64,000 bases of DNA from Symbiodinium microadriaticum (lineage: Eukaryota; Sar; Dinophyceae; Suessiales; Symbiodiniaceae), in assembly GCA_001939145.1 (NCBI GenBank), contig LSRX01000282.1, positions 405,247 to 469,246 of the forward strand. The letters are read 5' to 3'. Every line of letters begins with the position of its first letter. Position 1 is the stretch's first letter. A program made the translations under genes and the position numbers. Under the pieces are notes generated by a model that did no database searches, was not told where the DNA came from, and saw only the letters and a program-made list of their open reading frames with translations. Positions 1-11,566 of this stretch are shown one piece after another.

Positions 1-265
1 CTGGCGTGCACGAGCCTTGGCTAACTGCCGTAAGAAGGCCACGGCCTCCAGGCCGAACCTGCCGCCAACTTCCAGGGCGAGCACAACCAGTTTGCAACGG
101 CGCGCGACCGCCAGCTCCNACCCTGCCTAGCCGCAGGGCGCAGGGCGGCAGGAGCGCGCTGGGCTTGGAGGCGCGCGAGCTGAGTGACTAGGCGAAGCGA
201 CTCGGCATTCCAACGTCCTCCAACTTCACAGGCGAGGACACACAGTCGCTGCGGCCCCGAGCTCG
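1..265 (-). mobile_element. LINE ORF C-terminal remnant, minus copy
   Basis: On the minus strand this stretch encodes two successive copies of a Leu/Arg-rich segment carrying the signature EVGGR, one near 225 and one near 60 (KLVVLALEVGGRFG). I recognise this from the part that follows the reverse transcriptase in dinoflagellate non-LTR retrotransposon proteins. There is no intact frame and one ambiguous base (N at 119). About 111-265 is a diverged inverted copy of 815-965. It is a decayed fragment cut by the window edge. The family assignment rests on memory of many similar predicted proteins, not on a search. Confidence 0.6.
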
Positions 266-463
266 CTGCAGGTCCGGCTGCTGCTGCCGCCTGCTTGTGC
301 GCTGCCGCTGGGGCGGGCTGCGTGCTGGATGGCGCTGAATGGCAAGGCCGCCCTTCTTAGCACAGTGTACATAACGGTGTGCGCTCCGCGCACTGCGACC
401 TACCTGAACCTAGCGAGAGGTGCCAAGGTTGGCAACATCACTTTGTCGCTCCACACAGGTGTA

Positions 464-1195
464 GCGCACACGGGAACGGTTGTGGACCCGCTGTCGACGC
501 CTATGATGCCCATGGCCGACTGCTCGCCCGCCGAGCCACAAGCCCCTCGAGCAAGCATGGGTGCTCAACGTGCGTGCAGCTGTCGGACCCGAGGGCCAGG
601 TCGTCCCACAGCAGCGGTTAGTGCGCACGTCAGCACGCGACGTTGACCCCGCCGATCGCCGCCGCCTTGACCTTGTCGTGTATGGGGCGACCCTGGTTGG
701 CGAGGCGTTGTGTTGCGACGTGACGCTCGTGTCGCCTCTGACACTCAAGATGGCGCTGCCATCACTGTAGCTGAGATGCGCAAGCGTGTTGCCTACCTTG
801 AACTGCTACGGCCGGGGCCGCAGCGACTGTGCGTCCTCGCCTGTGAAGTTGGAGGCCGTTGGGGCGCTGAGTCGGTGCGCCTTGTCACTCAACTCGTGCG
901 CTTCCGAACTCAGCGCACTTGTGCCGCCTTGCGCCTTGCGGCTAGGCAGGGTTGGCTGCGCCGCTGGTGGGGCTTCTTGAGCCTGGCTTTGCAAAGCACG
1001 CTTGCTGCCACGGAGCGCCATACGTCGCTGGCGCCCTACCTGGCGCGCAGCAGCCGCCATTCGAAGACGCACTGCACGACGCAGCCCCTCCCGCGCCCAG
1101 CCTTTCGGGCCCGGAGTTCGCAGGTGGCACCGGGAGTTGGACCTTCTCGATTTGCGGACATCAAAAAGGTGCGCGAAAAAAAAGGTTGGGTTTAG
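464..1195 (+). mobile_element. LINE ORF C-terminal remnant, plus copy
   Basis: Read with frame changes, the plus strand gives the typical order of the LINE tail. It starts with a Pro/Gln stretch (GPEGQVVPQQ), then RRLDLVVYGAT and ALCCDVTLVSPLT, then CEVGGRWGAESVRLV, and finally a Trp-rich helix (GWLRRWWGFLSLALQ). The pieces lie in different frames and stops interrupt them, so it is a dead copy. A TTTAGGG-like tract (1183-1205) follows directly. No 5' part of the element (endonuclease or reverse transcriptase) is present here. Confidence 0.65.
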
Positions 1196-2269
1196 GGTTT
1201 CGGGTGAACCCTCCGTGCGGTGCTTCCAGGACAGCATTGATTCCGCCTGCATGTCTCAGGCGTCCGAAACCCAGCATGGAATGCCATCGTGCAGCTTTGA
1301 TATCAGCATTGTTCAGCGGTGGCATTTTCAACCAGGCTACTGGTAGAAATCTAACATGCGACGAGGCAAAAACAAGCGTACCAACAGCAAGACGTCCTAC
1401 GGGCATGCATAGCGCCCGAACAGCGGGCATGTTCGTGAGCATCCATGTACCACAAGACGATAGCACCACAACGCAGAATCATGGAGCTTGTAATCACGGG
1501 GAGCGCGTGTTCGGAGCGATGATCAACAGCGACTTTGCGCCTTCGTCTTTGGCGGTGCTGCATGCGAATGGCGCGTGTCCTGGCAGCACGTCCAGCCACA
1601 AGATATAGATTTGGCAGAAACGCCATGCATCAAGGGGACCGGTGTATGTGGCTGGCACAAAATTCTCTGTGTACGGGCAGGCGTCCTGCGATGGGCGGCG
1701 ACATGCAGACACAGGTCTCGGACAGAACCGTGCATCTGGTTGAACATTTGCAATCACATTGCTGGTTCCGGGACTGCAGGCCTGAGCGATGCACACCGGT
1801 ACCTCATGCGCAACATTCACTGGGGCCAGTCGTGCTTGTATGCAATCATGAATGATCATGAATGCTACTTGTACTTGTAGTTGTGTGAAGTAACAGCCAC
1901 AAACCTCGCATTTCCGGCAAAGCGACAAACGCGAGGGAAAGCAGGGTATGCACATGTCCCACTTGGTCTGAGTACCGTATGTTCGCCGGTTTTTTTCGAC
2001 TTAGACTCACACAATTCCCCCCTCGACAAAACCAACAATTTAGTTTTTCGTGGCCCCAACTGTGCAAGGCTCGCTTCCGGTGGGACAAGGACAATGCCAG
2101 CATGGTGTGTTTCGATCGACCGCAGCTTGGCGGCAAAAGGCGTACTGGCCCCGGACACGCTGCATTGTTCCGCTCTTCAGGCATGTAAAATTCGAAGGAC
2201 GGGCACATGTTTCGCCATGATGTTCCTTCACCAAGTGCACGCGGCACATCCTGCATATGCACTTTGTAG
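1196..2269. other. no recognisable gene
   Basis: Open frames of up to about 160 codons occur on both strands, but none shows a family motif or a consistent exon structure. The 5' exons and promoter of the SAXO-like gene that follows may lie here, but I cannot place them. Confidence 0.5.
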
Positions 2270-5200
2270 GAGTATCATCTACACATGCCGATTACAAGCC
2301 TCCGCCGCTCTCGGCTTTGTGGAGTGCGGTCGATGGCCACGTCGTGAACAAGGTGGAGGACACGATCCACATTTGTCATGATAGCAGTTTTTTTGTTGCT
2401 GGCGATGATGTATTTTGCATTGATTTCATTTTGTTTTTCCTCTGGGAGGAGCGATTCCCGCAGCCACAGCTAGAAACCCGATGCGGCGCAGGTGGCCCCG
2501 AGAGTGTGGTTTTCATGGCTGGGTTTTTCACAACACTGTTGTGCATGTGGACGCTGCTGTATCCATCTTCCGCTGCATGGCATGCTAGCTTGCTGCCGCG
2601 TGATGCGTGTACTGGGAGGCGAGTCTGAGAGTCACAGCCGGTACAAAGCGCCACCTACGGATGCGTATCGTGCGGACATCCTGCGCCCACGCTCGGAGTA
2701 CTGGGAGGTCGGATCCGTGTGTTGTCCCTTGCTATGAATTATCTCACGGCTTCACAGCATCGATACCGTTATTCATTTTCTTGTGAATTATTTCTGGTCA
2801 CGTCCTGCAATCTCAGCCTAACCCGTCCTCGTTTGAGAACAAGGAGCTTTGCATGTGCATATCCTGGAGTCTAAGGTCTAGCTACGGGTTTAGAGTTTTG
2901 CGAATTTGGGGTTTCGCGCCTGGGGCTCTTGAGGGAAATAGATTCTAGACTGGTTTTTTCACATGCAGAACACACAACAGCAGCTGGTATTTGAGTTGTT
3001 CTATGTTTAAAGCAAATCTAAAGACAGGACGACTTCCTAGATATTCAGACAAATTTTCCTGTAGCCTTGAACATGATGGCCACACGGTGATCGCCAGAGT
3101 GATCTCATGATTCTAGATACCGTTGGCGTCTATGTTCTATGATTCAAGTTGAGCTTCAGCCGCTATTTCGATGGGAGTTGCCGGGGCCATGTGCATCAAG
3201 CCATCGCAATAATACTTGTTTTGCATGATTTAATGGTTGCGTTCCGAACAGGTTCTTGCACCATCCAGCATATCATACCACCTGCATGGCAGGCTTGCCG
3301 TTTCCCGGACAGACATGTGGCTTGGCGATGGAAGCAAGAAGCGCAAGAAACTGTGGTTTGATTCGTTGGTTGAATTTAGACAGAAAGAAAGAAGAAGGCA
3401 ACTTGTTGTCACAGATTGGCAATTTGTTGCACAGACACATATTATATGTCGGTGAGCGGTAATGTAACAAGTCTACGGCAACACCAGAAATTGCTTATGA
3501 GCATCCCCATCGGAAACGATAGTAACTTAGTATGAAGCGTGGTAGGTCCATGGTCGGCCACTACATCAGACTGGCATCGGGTTGAGGCGATTCACCACCA
3601 GGGTAGCAAGGGTTGTGGTTTACGGGTTCTAGGTTTTGGGTTTGGGGCTTTGGGGGGGCTATTACGTCGAAGGCAGAAACTCGCGGAGTTTAAATTGCTT
3701 GCAGGTGTATACCTCTTGCAATGGCAGAGCTTCTAAAATTTCTTAGTTAAACTCTACGTTGGTTTACATGGAGATTTGGTATTCGGTATCGGGAATTTAG
3801 CGGATTCAGTTGTGTAGGAATGCCGGGCTTACGCGTGCAGTATGGGGCTCTGGGCTATGAACATGGCCTAACCAAATCTTCTGACGGACGGTGTCTAAAC
3901 GATCCTCATTTCTGCAAACCCCAAGAGACTTTAACCCCAATCCCTGAAACACTTACGGCAAGGCCAAATCAAGGGAAACATCTGAAACCACCCTTGTAAA
4001 GCCAGTAAACCCCCCCACGACCCTGAGCGCTTTGAAACACCCTTACAAAGTTTCGAGGCTACAATTAATTTCTGCATGACTTGCGGACACCCGCGCCCTA
4101 GAGTTACTGCACAGTGTGGATAGCTCAAGTTTTCTCCCTAAAGCCGCAACTATTTTGGCGATAGCTTAAACCTCAAGACAATCCGTTTCCACAAACTGCC
4201 AAACCGTCCCAAAACCCTCAACCTTTAACGCTGAACTTTACAACGATGCACACCTCCAAGCCCTTGAAGGGCTTTGTATTTGGACAGGGGTCGACCATCG
4301 CAGGATAATTTTGCGAATGAGAGGGAGATCTACGCATTAAAACCCCATAATCCTAGCAACCTATCAAACACTTGACTGTGAATGGGCTCTATTGTTGACC
4401 AGTCAGAAGGCCTTATCTTCGAGAGAATTGAAAAAAACCGTCAACCTAAAAGAGGCCTTGTAGAATCCGTGCCGATTGTTACATACATATAAAGCCCTAT
4501 GAACCCATGTAAAACCCAAAAACTCAAAACACATTTAAAAACCTATAAAAGCCCTTTTCCGTTTTCGACTTATATACAGGTTTTAAGTGTTCGGGTTTAG
4601 GGTAAAAAAAAGTTTTATAATGCTTAGTTTTAGGGTAGGTTTTCGGGTTTATGATTGTAGGGCTCTCTCGGGTCTTAGGGTGTGACGCGCGTAGGACTTT
4701 AGCTATTGCGGTGTTGGGTCTTAGGGCTTTAGCGTTCCTAGAATGTTCCGGATCTTGCGGTTTTAAATCTTATGGCTGTGGGTTTTGGGTTTGGGGGTTG
4801 AGAGTTATAGGCCTTACAGTCGCTGTCCTACAGTGTTTGGGGGCTCCCAGGTGCCGGTTCAGAGGACATCCTGCACCCATGATTCCTTCAGAGCGCCGCC
4901 ATTGGCGGATCTGCGGCAGCCGGCAGCAGTGGAAGCTTGTATACAGTTGGGAACGGTGCCAGGGCTCATTGATGATTTTGCTTCCAACTCGCATGAAGCA
5001 CTAAAGTCCACGGAGAAAACTAAATCCATATCCTCGTATTCCAAGTTCACGCAAACAAATTGAAGGTTCATGTCACTCGGGCCGCTGTGTAAGCTGGGGC
5101 AGCTAGGACTTCATGAACTTAGATGGTTTCCATGACGGCTTGTCTTTTGTCCAACCTGGCTAAGGAATGCCACATGCAGGGAGAGGAAACGAAAGTCTTT

Positions 5201-8200
5201 TTCAGTGGCGAGTCAACTGCCCAGGCAGATTACAAGGCACCACCGCCAGATGTGGCGAGATTGGCCATGGAAGGTAGCAAGCCACCGACAAGGCTTCCCA
5301 TAGGTGACCCCAGTGCAAGCTTCGAGGGGCAGTCGAGAACTCACTGTGATTACCAGCCTCCACCTTTGGAGGCCTTTCGTGTTACATCGACACTGCCTAC
5401 TCTTCTTTGCCCAGACATGCAGCCCAGCATCCCGTTCGTGGGGCAGTCCTCGATGCATGCTGACTATGCAGCACCTCCAGTGGCTCCAACGGCTGCATTT
5501 TCCGCGCCTGTCCCTTGCCGGCAGTCCAGCGCACAGGACATTATCCATCCTCAGCCTAGCCAGAAGTCAGTGTCAACTGCGCACCATGATTACAAAGCCC
5601 CAGGCCTCGAGCAGTTGCGGCAGGCCCTGGTGCAAAGTGGCATCGAGGCGCCAAAAATACCTGTGCCTCGCACGAAGTTCGAAGGAGAATCCTGCACACA
5701 CCGGGATTTTCAGGCCCCTCCCAGTGTCATGCCCGAATTCCGAGCACAGCTGGGCGATGCCATGCCTGCTGTGCGGGAGCTGTTGCAGCCCACGGCTGGC
5801 ACGCTGAACGAATCTACAACGCACCATGATTACCGAGCCCCTCCACTTGGATCATGGTACCCAGACTTGTCATCAACTCTTGACGGAACACTCCCGCTGC
5901 CACGGACACGCTTCCAAGGGGAGTCAACTGCCCAGGCAGATTACAAGGCACCACCGCCAGATGTGGCGAGATTGGCCATGGAAGGTGGCAAGCCACCGAC
6001 AAGGCTTCCCATAGGTGACCCCAGTGCAAGCTTCGAGGGGCAGTCGAGAACTCACTGTGATTACCAGCCTCCACCTTTGGAAGCACTTATGCTAAGCCTA
6101 AAAGCGGAAGACACTGCAATAGGTCAGGAAGAAGGCAGGTTTTCTTCCCCGCCTGGTGGAGCTTTCGAGGGGGTGTCGACCAGTCACCATGATTTTTCGC
6201 AGCCACCAAAGGAAGCATATCCCAAAAACCCAAGCAGACGAGCCAGCAAGCTCGATGGCGAGCCTGCGGCACCTCTGCAGAATTTGTGGGAGTGGCTTCA
6301 TAGTGCCGAGGTAACCAGCGCCTCACCCAACGAGTCGTCCATGCGAGCAGATTACAAAGCACCTCCGCCGCCTGCGACTCCTACGCAAACCCAAATCAAG
6401 AGCGGGCGAGGGACTCAAGAAAGCGAGCACGTACACTTCGAGGCCACGTCGTCTATGCGGGCTCACTACCAACCACCACCAGCAGAAGCACTCAGCATTG
6501 CTCCCGCAGACGCTCGTTCTCGTCAAGGTGATCTGCAAGACGGCTTTGTTTTGGCTACGAATTTCGAAGGCGAGTCTACTGCGCAGAGAGATTTCGTAAA
6601 GCATCCGGTTGAAGCATTGTCAGATTTGTGCCCGACATCGCTCGACTGCAGAAGCGTGGCACAGAATCCCCCGTTCCAAGGTGAGTCGTCTATGCGGGCT
6701 CACTACCCAGCACCGCCACCTGATGCATTCAGAATTGCTACTGCGGATGCCCGGTGTCGTCAAGATGATTTGCAGCATAGCTCTGTTCAAGCGGCATCGT
6801 TTGAAGGAGAGTCCACGGCACACAGAGACTTCCAAAAGCATCCTGCTCCGGTAGAGGAGTTGCCAGACATGAGCCAAATATCACCCGACGGCAACGGAAG
6901 CGAGCCACGCTATCTTGCATTCGAAGGCGGGTCGTCCATGCGGGCTCACTATCCAGCACCCCCACCTGATGCGTTCAGAGTGGCTATGGCGGACACGCGG
7001 TCTCGTCGGGATGACATGATGCAGAGCACCGTGCAAGCTGCAAAGTTTGAGGGCGAGTCCACGGCACACAGAGACTTCCAACAGCATCCAGTTGAAGCGT
7101 TGCCGGAGTGCACGACATCGCTCGACCGCGGCGGCATGGCGCAAACTATTCCGTTCGAGGGCGAGTCGTCCATGCAGTCGCACTACAAAGCACCGCCACA
7201 GGATGCTTTCAAGGTTGTTGCCGCAGACGCTCGGTCTCGTCAAGGTGATCTGCAGCATAGTTCGGCTCAAGCTTCAAAGTTCGAGGGCGAGTCCACGGCA
7301 CACAGAGACTTTCAAGAGCATCCTGTGCAGGCTTTGCCAGAGCTGCCGCCGGACAGAAGCGTAGTGCACACTCTTCCGTTCGAGGGCGAGTCGTCCATGC
7401 AGTCACACTACAAAGCACCGCCACAGGATGCTTTCAAGGTTGTTCCCGCAGACGCTCGGTCTCGTCAAGGTGATCTGCAGCATAGTTCTGCTCAAGCTGC
7501 AAAGTTCGAGGGCGAGTCCACGGCACACCGGGACTTGCAAGCGCATTCTGTGCTGGCTTTGCCAGAGCTGCCGCCGGACAGAAGCGTGGTGCACACTCTT
7601 CCGTTCGAGGGCGAGTCGTCCATGCAGTCACACTACCAAGCACCACCACAGGATGCTTTCAAGGTTGCTCCCGCAGACGCTCGGTCTCGTCAAGGTGATC
7701 TGCAGCATAGTTCGGCTCAAGCTGCAAAGTTCGAGGGCGAGTCCACGGCACACAGAGATTTCCATGCACATCCTGTGCAAGTTGTACCAGAGCTGCCGGA
7801 CAGAAGCGTAGTGCACACTCTTCCGTTCGAGGGCGAGTCGTCCATGCAGTCACACTACAAAGCACCGCCACAGGATGCTTTCAAGGTTGCTCCTGTAGAT
7901 GCTCGGTCTCGTCAAGGTGATCTGCAGCATAGTTCGGCTCAAGCTGCAAAGTTCGAGGGCGAGTCCACGGCACACAGAGATTTCCATGCACATCCTGTGC
8001 AAGTTGTACCAGAGCTGCCGGACAGAAGCGTAGTGCACACTCTTCCGTTCGAGGGCGAGTCGTCCATGCAGTCACACTACAAAGCACCGCCACAGGATGC
8101 TTTCAAGGTTGCTCCTGTAGATGCTCGGTCTCGTCAAGGTGATCTGCAGCATAGTTCGGCTCAAGCTGCAAAGTTCGAGGGCGAGTCCACGGCACACAGA

Positions 8201-10585
8201 GACTTTCATGCACATCCTGTGCAAGTTGTACCAGAGCTGCCGGACAGAAGCGTAGTGCACACTCTTCCGTTCGAGGGCGAGTCGTCCATGCAGTCACACT
8301 ACAAAGCACCGCCACAGGATGCTTTCAAGGTTGCTCCTGTAGATGCTCGGTCTCGTCAAGGTGATCTGCAGCATAGTTCGGCTCAAGCTGCAAAGTTCGA
8401 GGGCGAGTCCACGGCACACAGAGACTTTCAAGCGCATCCTGTGCAGGCTTTGCCAGAGCTGCCGCCGGACAGAAGCGTGGTGCACACTCTTCCGTTCGAG
8501 GGCGAGTCGTCCATGCAGTCGCACTACAAAGCACCGCCACAGGATGCTTTCAAGGTTGCTCCTGTAGATGCTCGGTCTCGTCAAGGTGATCTGCAGCATA
8601 GTTCGGCTCAAGCTGCAAAGTTCGAGGGCGAGTCCACGGCACACAGAGACTTTCAAGCGCATCCTGTGCAGGCTTTGCCAGAGCTGCCGCCGGACAGAAG
8701 CGTGGTGCACACTCTTCCGTTCGAGGGCGAGTCGTCCATGCAGTCGCACTACAAAGCACCGCCACAGGATGCTGTCAAGGTTGCTCCCGCAGACGCTCGG
8801 TCTCGTCAAGGTGATCTGCAGCATGGTTCGGCTCAAGCTGCAAAGTTCGAGGGCGAGTCCACGGCACACAGAGATTTCCATGCACACCCTGTGCAAGTTG
8901 TACCAGAGCTGCCGGACAGAAGCGTAGTGCACACTCTTCCGTTCGAGGGCGAGTCGTCCATGCAGTCACACTACCAAGCACCGCCACAGGATGCTTTCAA
9001 GGTTGCTCCTGTAGATGCTCGGTCTCGTCAAGGTGATCTGCAGCCTGGTTCAGCTCAAGCTGCAAAGTTCGAGGGCGAGTCCACGGCACACCGAGACTTT
9101 CAAGCGCATTCTGTGCTGGCTTTGCCAGGGCTGCCGCCGGACAGAAGCGTGGTGCACACTCTTCCGTTCGAGGGCGAGTCGTCCATGCAGTCACACTACA
9201 AAGCACCGCCACCGGATGCTTTCAAGGTTGCTCCCGCAGACGCTCGGTCTCGTCAAGGTGATCTGCAGCATAGTTCGGCTCAAGCTGCACCGTTCGAAGG
9301 CGAGTCCACAGCACACAGAGATTTCCAAGCACATTCCGTGCCGGTGTTGCAAGAGGCACGGCACGAAAGCAGTAACATGCAATGTCATCTTCCCTTCGAG
9401 GGCAAGTCGTCCATGCGAGCTCACTACCAAGCACCACCGCCAGATGCTTTCAAGTTTTCTCCAGCGGACGCTCAGTCGGGTCAAGGGGAAATCCAGCACT
9501 GCCTTGTTGAAGCTGCGAAGTTTGAGGGCGAGTCCACTGCGCACAGAGACTTCCAAGCACCTCCCGCGCAGGCTCTGAAACACTTCCCTACACTCGACAA
9601 CCGGAGTGTGCCATGCAACCTGCCCTTTGATGGCATGTCTTCTATGCGGGCTCACTACCAAGCACCGCCACGCTCGGCTTTCCTGTTGCAAACACAGCGC
9701 ATTGCGACGCCAGCGCGGCAGGCCTCAAGATCTCAAAGTTCCATTACTGCACGTTCCGATTCCCAAGCATATGGGGAGACAGGTCAGCAACTTGGACAAG
9801 GACAAGTGGCAGCAGAGGCCAACCCACTCTGTGTCCCGATTGTGGTCTGCCCAGCTGCGTCACCCGAAACACTCGCAAGCGCATCGTGGCGACAGCCCGC
9901 TGCTGGGAGGGGCAGCGGCATCCTGCATCGCCCAAATTCGGACGGTGAGCGAGGCAATGCGTCGTCCGGCGGTGCTCACATTCCTCCTTTCCAGAGTGGG
10001 AGATGCGAGCAAGAACCCTCCGCGCTGGCTTACCAAGAGGCTCATGCAGGTGCGCTCAAGGACGGTACCCAGGACAGGCCAAATCAAACGGAGACAGGGT
10101 TGCAACTTGTAGGAGGCCAGGAAGAGCCCACTGCCAGGACGCATCAAAGTTTCAAGGTGCCATCTCTAGACCGGTTGAGAGCGATTCTTCAGGAAGCTGA
10201 GGCATGCTGCACGGAGCCTGGGAGGGAGGACCATGAGGCTCCTAGCAAAGGGCTCCAGGCAACACAGAAGCCCGACAGATCCAGATATTCACCTGGTCCT
10301 GGCTGTGCACCAGATCTGCGCAGACCGGCGGGGTGCAGCAGCTCCGAGATTGCACGGAGTTTGTCCCAGGACAGAGGGAGGGCACGCCCGTTTGAGCCTC
10401 AGCTTCAGCAGACGTTTGACGCACCGACAACAGGCAGCTTTCAGGCGGCGGAAGCTCGGGCTGAGCACCAGCGAGTTGGGCCTCGCCCCTGCGACGACCG
10501 GCCGGCAGAGGCAGTCGAGGCGACACGGCGACACGAGGGGTGCGAGGGGTGCGAGACGTGCGAGAGCACATGTTTTTTCATGTAA
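2270..10585 (+). CDS. giant SAXO/MAP6-like microtubule-binding repeat protein
   Basis: About 43 copies of a short module of the type F-x-G-E-S-x3-[HR]-[DH]-[YF]-x2-P-P are seen. This is the Mn-type motif of SAXO (stable-tubule-only) proteins, which bind and stabilise ciliary, basal-body or cortical microtubules. Placed exons are 2270-2352, 2619-2707 and 4851-about 4990 (one module each). A final exon of more than 5 kb, open from about 5123, holds about 40 modules. The intron 2708-4850 (GT-AG) joins in phase. The modules alternate between a STAHRDF type and a SSMQSHY type, spaced about 37 residues apart. The last 330 residues lack tight repeats apart from one late module (THQSFKVP). The end is CEGCETCESTCFFM. 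The first exon and the join into the long exon are unresolved, so the N-terminus is unknown. Toxoplasma SPM1 is a smaller alveolate protein of the same type. The family call is firm; exact function and location are inferred. Confidence 0.85.
2880..4830. repeat. degenerate telomere-like tracts inside an intron
   Basis: The intron between exons 2619-2707 and 4851 onward is built largely of imperfect TTTAGGG/TTTGGGG words. They are G-rich on the plus strand at about 2886-2935 and 3610-3660, C-rich (AACCCTAAA-like) from about 3900 to 4560, and G-rich again at about 4590-4830. No perfect telomeric array is present. Similar short tracts occur at 1183-1205, 13670-13690, 14003-14015 and 62134-62172. 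Confidence 0.6.
5210..6081 (+). repeat. 161-bp direct duplication within the SAXO-like exon
   Basis: Bases 5210-5370 and 5921-6081 are the same length and, as read, differ at one base (tagcaag against tggcaag). Each copy covers two modules, from the GESTAQADYKAPP type to the GQSRTHCDYQPPP type. The 550 bp between them is not part of the duplication. The near identity means a recent copying event or gene conversion. Confidence 0.85.
7154..9394 (+). repeat. ten-unit tandem array, 222-228 bp per unit
   Basis: Units begin with the Phe codon of FEGESSMQS at 7154, 7379, 7604, 7826, 8048, 8270, 8495, 8720, 8942 and 9167; the next module start is 9395. Each unit encodes one SSMQSHY module, a linker (DARSRQGDLQH), one STAHRDF module and a second linker (DRSVVHTLP). 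Lengths differ only by whole codons. The units starting at 7826 and 8048 are nearly identical in DNA, so the array is expanding or being homogenised. Confidence 0.9.
10571..10585 (+). other. C-terminal CaaX-type box (CFFM, stop)
   Basis: The last four codons before TAA read Cys-Phe-Phe-Met, fitting a CaaX prenylation signal; Met as last residue is favoured by farnesyltransferase. Three more cysteines lie within the preceding ten residues (CEGCETC) and could be palmitoylated. If used, these would anchor the protein's C-terminus to a membrane. This is prediction from the terminal residues only. Confidence 0.5.
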
Positions 10586-11500
10586 CTTCCCGCATGCGCC
10601 CAGAGGCCGCCTTCTCTCTCGCCGACAGTGCGCGGCGAGAAGCTTCACGGCCGTGCCCGTTTCAGACCCAGGGATCGCCGATCATGGCCCAGCAAGCTAG
10701 GAGCTAGGACACTCTTGCGAGATCTTGCGAGCAATGCTGTGCTACTGTTCATGCGTTTGTGGTGAGTCCCTGCTTTCCCAGGCCAGTCTTCGTGCAGCAG
10801 CCTCTTCCAGGCACATGCGTCTGTGTTGCGACACATATAGTAGCTTAGTAGCTCCAGGTTGGATCTGGTAACAGGTCGACTGCAAGATGCAAGATCGATC
10901 CCCAGACGCTGGAAGCGCAAAACCCGCTAGAGTTGCTGCAAACCAGAGCCTACTGCACGCTTGAAAGTTCTTTCCTTCAGATTCAGGGCGTGGGAGTCAA
11001 GAGTACTCATACAGTCATACCGGACCTCCTTAGTCCTCGAGGTAAAGAGCACTTTAGAAACCCGTTGCGATGCCCCGAAACACTTCAACATACAGCAACT
11101 CCTCTTGCAGATTGTGAACACGATGTCCCCGCTGATCTTTCTACGTACATGCCTCTTTACCAGACTTGTTGTTAGCCTGAGCTCATCATCAGTCGCTGCA
11201 GTCTTCATCGGCCTGCCCACCCCGGCCCAAAGGCCGCGTACTCACCATGGCGCAAGCTCTTGAGACTTCGCCCCGACCACCGAAAAACAGAAAAATCGGA
11301 TAGCCACACTCGCGGCCCACCCCAGCAAGCAAAAGGGATGCTCTCTCCCAGAGCAAGACAGTCTCACGTTGCTCATAACTTAGGCCCCACACGGCCCGAG
11401 CCCTGAAGGGATGCGAGTGTAAAGAAGAGCGAGGAAGACAACCACCGTTACCAAGACCACGACCGCGACCAGAAGAAAGAAAAGAGAAGAGACAGCAGGA

Positions 11501-11566
11501 CCACCACCGCCGCCGCCGCCACCACCACCACCACCACCACCACCACCACCACCACCACCATCACCA
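11501..11566. repeat. (CCA/CCG)n trinucleotide repeat
   Basis: An almost pure run of CCA and CCG triplets lies in a longer low-complexity tract of GACCAGAAG and ACAACAGC words. It has no stop in some frames, but no flanking coding signal was seen. Confidence 0.95.
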
